From Sulfidibacter corallicola (GTDB lineage Bacteria; Acidobacteriota; Holophagae; Acanthopleuribacterales; Acanthopleuribacteraceae), in assembly GCF_017498545.1 (NCBI RefSeq), contig NZ_CP071793.1, positions 620,001 to 684,000 on the forward strand: a stretch of DNA of 64,000 bases. The letters are read 5' to 3'. The position numbers were made by a program, and so were the translations under genes. The notes under the pieces are model-generated. The model did not search any database. It was given only the letters and a program-made list of their open reading frames with translations, and was not told the origin of the DNA. How positions within the stretch are numbered: position 1 is the first letter of the stretch; every line of letters begins with the position of its first letter. This document shows, in pieces, positions 37,301 through 43,300 of the stretch.

Positions 37301-40300
37301 TTGGCGAGCGGAACGCCCAACCGCTCACTCATTTTGCCGGCCCACTCGCCGAGAACGAGTGAGTCGACGCCGTAAGTGTCGAGCATGTCGTCCGCGCTGA
37401 TTTCGTCAGGGTCCATTTTGAGTAACTCGGCGAGGCCGGCGCGCATGACCCGGTCCAACCGGGTTTGGATCAGTTCGTCTTCATCCGTGTCGTGCTTGTG
37501 GTCTGGCAGGAGAGTGGCGTCGCTGGATGGCGCGGATTGCGTCGTCGTGCTTTGACCCGTCGCCTCGCACCAATAGCGTTCGTTGGCGAATGGATAGGTT
37601 GGCAGCGGCACACGCCGTGCGGCTTCATGGTTGAACAGCGTGCACCAGTCGCCTTCCATACCGGCTACGTAATCTTGCGCGAGCGCTTCTAAGGCGGCGA
37701 CAGTGAGATGTCGACCCTCGGTCAAAAGGTTTGCCGCCGCTGCCAGGCGCTGCTCGGCGGCTTCGATTTGCTGCGCGGTCGGTTCGCTGTTTTTGTCGCG
37801 GTTAAAGTAAAGCGCGGTGTTGGGTTGTCCCTTGCTGAAGTCGGTCAAACCGATGCGCAGGCTGTCGCAATCGGCCGCAACCGTTGCAAGGTGGTAGGCG
37901 AAGCGACTGCGGCCGATGAGGCAGGTCATGGCCACATCGTCGAGACGTGCCTGAGGTTGTTGTTCCAACCAGTGCGCCAAATCGCGGGCGCGGTCGCGTA
38001 ACTGGCTGGGCGTGCGGGCCGAGAGCCCAATCAAATAGTGCGGTTGCCGCGGTTGCTCGCGCTCGGCGGCGGTGAAGGCGCGGACCACGGCGTGGGCGTT
38101 GGTGCCGCTAAAGCCAAAGGCGCTGGCGGCACCGATGCGTGGTCGGCCTTCGGGCCAAGGTCGGCTTTTGGTGGGAATGTAAAACGGGGTGCCCGACCAA
38201 TCGACAAGCGGGTTGGCCTGGTCGAAACCGGCCATCGCGGGAATGCGCCCCCGTTCCACGGACAAAACGAGTTTGATAAAACCGGCAATGCCGGCAGCGG
38301 CCAAGGTGTGGCCGATGTTGCTTTTGACCGAACCGATGGCGCAGTATTGCCGCTGTTGGGTGAACTGCGACCAGGCTTCACTCAAGCCTTCGATTTCAAT
38401 TGGATCGCCGATTCGGGTGCCGGTCCCATGAGCTTCGACCAAGCCGATTTGGTTCGGATCAATCGCCCGTTTGCGATAAAGATCGCTGATCAATTGGGCT
38501 TGGGCCGTGGCGCTGGGTGCCGTCATACCGTGCGTTTTTCCGTCTTGGTTGAGGGCCGTGCCCAGTACGACGGCGTGAATATGGTCGCGATCACGCAGCG
38601 CATCGGTCAGTCGTTTCAAAACCACGACGCCGACGCCTTCGCCGAGAACAATGCCGTCCGCCTTGTGGTCGAAGGCGCGGCACGCGCCGCTGGGTGAAAG
38701 CACGCCGGCACGGCCCAAAAGAATCAAGAACCGCGGTGTGTTCATGAGGGCGACGCCCCCGGCCAGTGCGGTGTCGCAGGTCCCGTCGCGTAGCGATTGG
38801 CACGCCAGATGGACCGCGACCAAGGAGGAAGAACAAGCGGTATTGACGGTCATGGTCGGCCCTTTCAAGTTGAGGTAGTAGCTCAAACGCGAGGGCAACA
38901 TGGCCTCATAATTACCGGTCAGCCGCGCATGCTCGGCAACCAAGCCGTTGCGGTCGACGAGATCGGCGTAATCGGCGGCATTGAACCCGGCGAAGATGCC
39001 GGTTTTACTGCCGCGCATCGCGGGACCAGCGTGACCGGCGCGTTCCAAGGCACGCCAACACTCCTGCAAAAACATGCGCTGCTGCGGATCCATCAGTTCG
39101 GCGTCGTGCGGTGATATGTGGAAAAAGCGTGGATCGAAGCGGTCGAGGTCTTTTAGGAAAGCGGCCGATTTGACGGAGACGCGATCGCGCACCTCGGCAT
39201 CGCTGTGGTAAAAATCGGACCGGGGCCAGCGGCTGATCTCGCCGACCGCACTTTTTTCGGCCAGCAGGTTTTGCCAGAACTGATCGAGGTTGGGTGCATC
39301 GGGGAAGCGGGCCGACATGCCGACGACGGCGATGGCGTGTTCGTCGTCGGCTGGTGTGGGGTGACCCTGATCGCTGCCGCATGGGTCGGCCTCGCGTATC
39401 CGTACGTGCCCTGTTTCGCGGGGGTCCCTCTTCGCCTGTGCCACCGTTGGTGTGCTCGATTGGATCGCGGCCGGTACCGACTCGCGTGCTGGTGTCGGCA
39501 AGGTGTCGGCGTGGTGATGGGCGATGTGTTCGGCCAAGGCTTCGATCGTGCCGAAATTGTAGAGGTCGGTGGCGCGCAGTTGAATCGCGAGGCGGTGGTT
39601 GAGTTGTTCGATGACCTCGAGGCTCAGAATCGAATCGACCCCCAACTCGCCATAAGTCGCATCGGCGCTGAGCGCCTCGCCTGGCATGGCCAGGACCTCG
39701 GCCAACACGCTGCGAATGACGTGGCGCACTTGTGCTTTTGCCACATGGCCGTTCGCCACGGCTTCGCTTCCCTGTTTTTGGGGTTTGGCCGTCGTTACAG
39801 TGGCCACGGCGGTTTGTTGGGGGGCGGTTGTTTGGCTGTCGTTGTCGCTTGCCGCATGTGTCGCCGCCGCGCGACACACAAACACGCTCTGCTCGCCGCT
39901 GACGGGATGGGCGCTGTCGAGGCCCAACGTGGTCAAATCGCTAAAACCGGAGGCGGCAAGGACCTCGGCCCATCCGCTGCGATTGGCCAGCGGACTGTGT
40001 TCGAGCCTCAGTTGCGCATCATTGAAGCACCACCAACCTTCCAATAGCCCGAACGTCAGTGTGGCGCAATCCTCGAGGCTGGTGCATTCGTTGATGATCA
40101 ACCAGCCGCCCTCGCCCAACAGCGCGCGAACGTGAGCGAGGGTGGTTTGGAGCGACGCGGTTGCGTGGAGCACGTTGGTTGCCAAAATCAAATCGTAGGC
40201 GCCGCGGGCGAAGCCCTGTTCCATCGGCGAGTGTTCAATGTCCAGTACCGAGAAATGCAACCAGGGTCGACCTTGAGCAGCGAAGTTCTTGCGACCGTGG

Positions 40301-43300
40301 TGCAGAAAGCCGCGAGAAAGGTCCGTGTAATCGTAGTGAATGCGCGCCGCGTGCGGTTCGAGTATGTCCAGCAACAACCGGGTCGTACCACCGGTTCCGG
40401 CGCCGATCTCCAAGATTCGCAGCGGACGGCCGAGATGTTGGCTGGTCTCCAAGAGTCGGGCCACGCTCCAAACCACCAGGCGATTGGCGTGATCGGCTTT
40501 AGGGTTGCCGCGGTAAATTTTCTCGATCAGGGCGGACGAGGCTTTGGGGAACATGATCTCCGTGGCGGCCATCTCACCCCGCAAAACCTCGTCGAAGGCT
40601 GACAAACAGGTTTCGACCAGGTCGAAATAGGCGACTAAATGCGGGTGCTGTCGCCGTGCGGTGGAAAAGCGCTGCCGCCATTCGTCCGGATGATTCTCGG
40701 CACGGAATTGGGTAAGCCGTTCTGTACCGCGAAGTTTCGTGTCGCCCTCGGGAACGAGAAGTTTGGCGCGGACCAACATATTCAGCAAAGCATGGAGTAA
40801 GCGTTCGTGTTGCGGATCGAGGTCGATGTGTTGGCGAACTTCATCGAGCGTGAGTTGCTCATCCCTGTTGTTGAGCAAGCCATTGCGGTTGAAAAAGGCC
40901 AACAAGCCGGTGATACAACAATCCTGCAACGCACTAAAAGCGGCAATCAGTTGATCACGCGTTTGTGCTTGCAGCCGGGGCGCATCGATTTCCAACCAGG
41001 CGCCCGGTGGGCGAAGTTCGGCCGAGGCCACGGCCCTGGGGTTGGGGTCCTGTGCCAGGCCCAATTGGGCAAGCAGATGTGGTTCGGCCGGTAGAATTAA
41101 GGTTTGCACGGCTTGATTCACAATCAGCCGTTCCGTGAGATCCAAGCCGAGCGTCACCTTCAGCGGTCGAAATCCGACCGCCGCTACCGTTCGTTTACGT
41201 TGCGCGTCCCAGTCGGACACCTCCAGTTCCCATAGCCCCCAATTTAGCGTGTGAATCGGTGTGTGACTGGGCCAAGCATGTGCCACCGCGTCCTGAAAGC
41301 GACAGGCGGCACTGTAGTTAGCCATACCTGCTTGGCCCAATTGGGCCTGGCAAGACGAAAAGAAAAGGACAAAATCGATTGGGCGCGCGGCGAGCTGAGC
41401 CCAGAGATGACGGGTCCCGTCGTATTTGGCATCCAAGCCCTCGCGAAAACGCTCCAGGCTAATCCGACCGATACGTCCATTGCGGTCGACCATGGCGGCA
41501 TGGATCACGCCGTGAAGTGCGCCAAAGCGCGCCGTAACCTTTTGGAGCAGTGTCTCCGATTGTTCGACGTCGCCGATATCAGCCTGAAAATAGGCAACTT
41601 CAGCGCCTTGATCGCGCAATTCCCGCAACCAGGCGCGATTGGCCGTGGTTGCTTCACGCCGGCCGCAGAGTGCCAATCGGGCGCCATAACGCTGCGCCAG
41701 GTGTTGCGCCAATTTTCGGCCGATTCGGCCCATACCACCCAAAATCAGGTAGGTGGCGTCATGACGCCAACCGCGATTTCCCGGGCTTGCGGCTTCAGAC
41801 ACGGGATCGGCCAAGGGAACGAAAAACTGTTCGTAACGTTGTTCACCGCGATGAGCGCGTTCTTGGATGGGTGCCGTTTGCGCGGGTTCGGCGAGGAAGC
41901 GAACGACCCTTTCATCGAGCGCTTGACCTTGAAGATCGAGGTCGACACAGTTAAACCTTTGCCGCGGATACTCGCGCGCCATCGTTTTGACCATGCCCCA
42001 CAGTTCGGCACCGGCCGGATTGACCCGATCCTCGGCGGTGACCTTGACCGTATTGACGAGCAGGATGTCCCATTGGCAATTCGGATGTAAATGGTGGTCG
42101 CGTTCGAAGCGTTGCACGAGGTGATAAAGCGCTTCGATGCCTTGTTGGCGATGGTGATGCCAAGCCGCGTGGTCGTCGGCCGGTAAGCGACGAAGCCGTG
42201 CGGCACTGAGGAAACATACGCGATCGAAGGGGATGTGCCGGGGCCAATCGGCGTCATTGACGGCCGCGCCGCTATCGCTTTGAGGCAATACCAAATGGGT
42301 CACCTGAGCCTGGCGAAAATGGGCTGAGACCGCATGGCGAAGCGGCTGTTGATCGTCGCGGCTGACGATCAGAACCTGTCGGTGCACCGCATGAGCGGCT
42401 GCCGTCGGGTTTGGAGAAGCCGAGTTAGGGTCCGTGTCGGCCGGGGTTCCGGTTTCTTTCTCGGTCTTCAAAAGTCGCCAACTGGGTTGGTAGCAGCATT
42501 CGAGTGGGGCTTCCTTGGCTGTCCCGACGCGCTCGAGTTCCTCGGCCCAGTAGCGTTGTTTGGCGAAGGGATAGGTGGGTAGCGGGATTCGGCGCGGTAG
42601 TTCACGACCGAACATTTGGGTCGGCGCTACGGCGTCGCCCTTCAACCACGCTTGGGCCTGGTCGACGATATGTCGTGGGCGGTTCCGCCATGGGTGTAGC
42701 GCAACGGACTGCGTTTGCGGGTCGGCCAAAACCAAGCTGGTGGATGTGCCGTCCCTGAGCCAGCTTTGAAGCGCGGTAGCCAATAGTTTTGGATCTTCGC
42801 CGATCCAGGCCAGGCGGTAGGCAAACTGTTCGCGGCCAATCAGGAGGCTGTAACAGATCGCTTCGAGATCTTCGTTGCAGTCGGCGAGGTAGCGAGCAAA
42901 TTGGGCCGCGTGGACTTGCAACTGTTGCAGACTTTTGGCGCTCAGGGTGAACAACTGGTCGCCGCCGCCTTGCGGCCGAACCGCCGGCGGGGGTGCCTCG
43001 GCGAGCACCGCATGCGCGTAGCTGCCGGCGAGGCCGAAGGCACTGACGCCGGCCAGACGCGGGCCCTGTTCTGGCTGCGGCCAATCCCAAGCCTGTGTTT
43101 CGATGGCGAAGGGCGAATCGGCCAGGGGAATGTAGGGATTCAAATTTTTGAAGGTCGGCATGGGTGGAATGTGACCGTTTTGCAGGCAGAGCACGGTTTT
43201 GATGACGCCGGCCAAACCGGCCGCCGAACCCAAGTGACCGATGTTGGCTTTGATCGAGCCCAGCCGACAAAAGTTACGGCGCTCGCCGTGGGTTTGCATT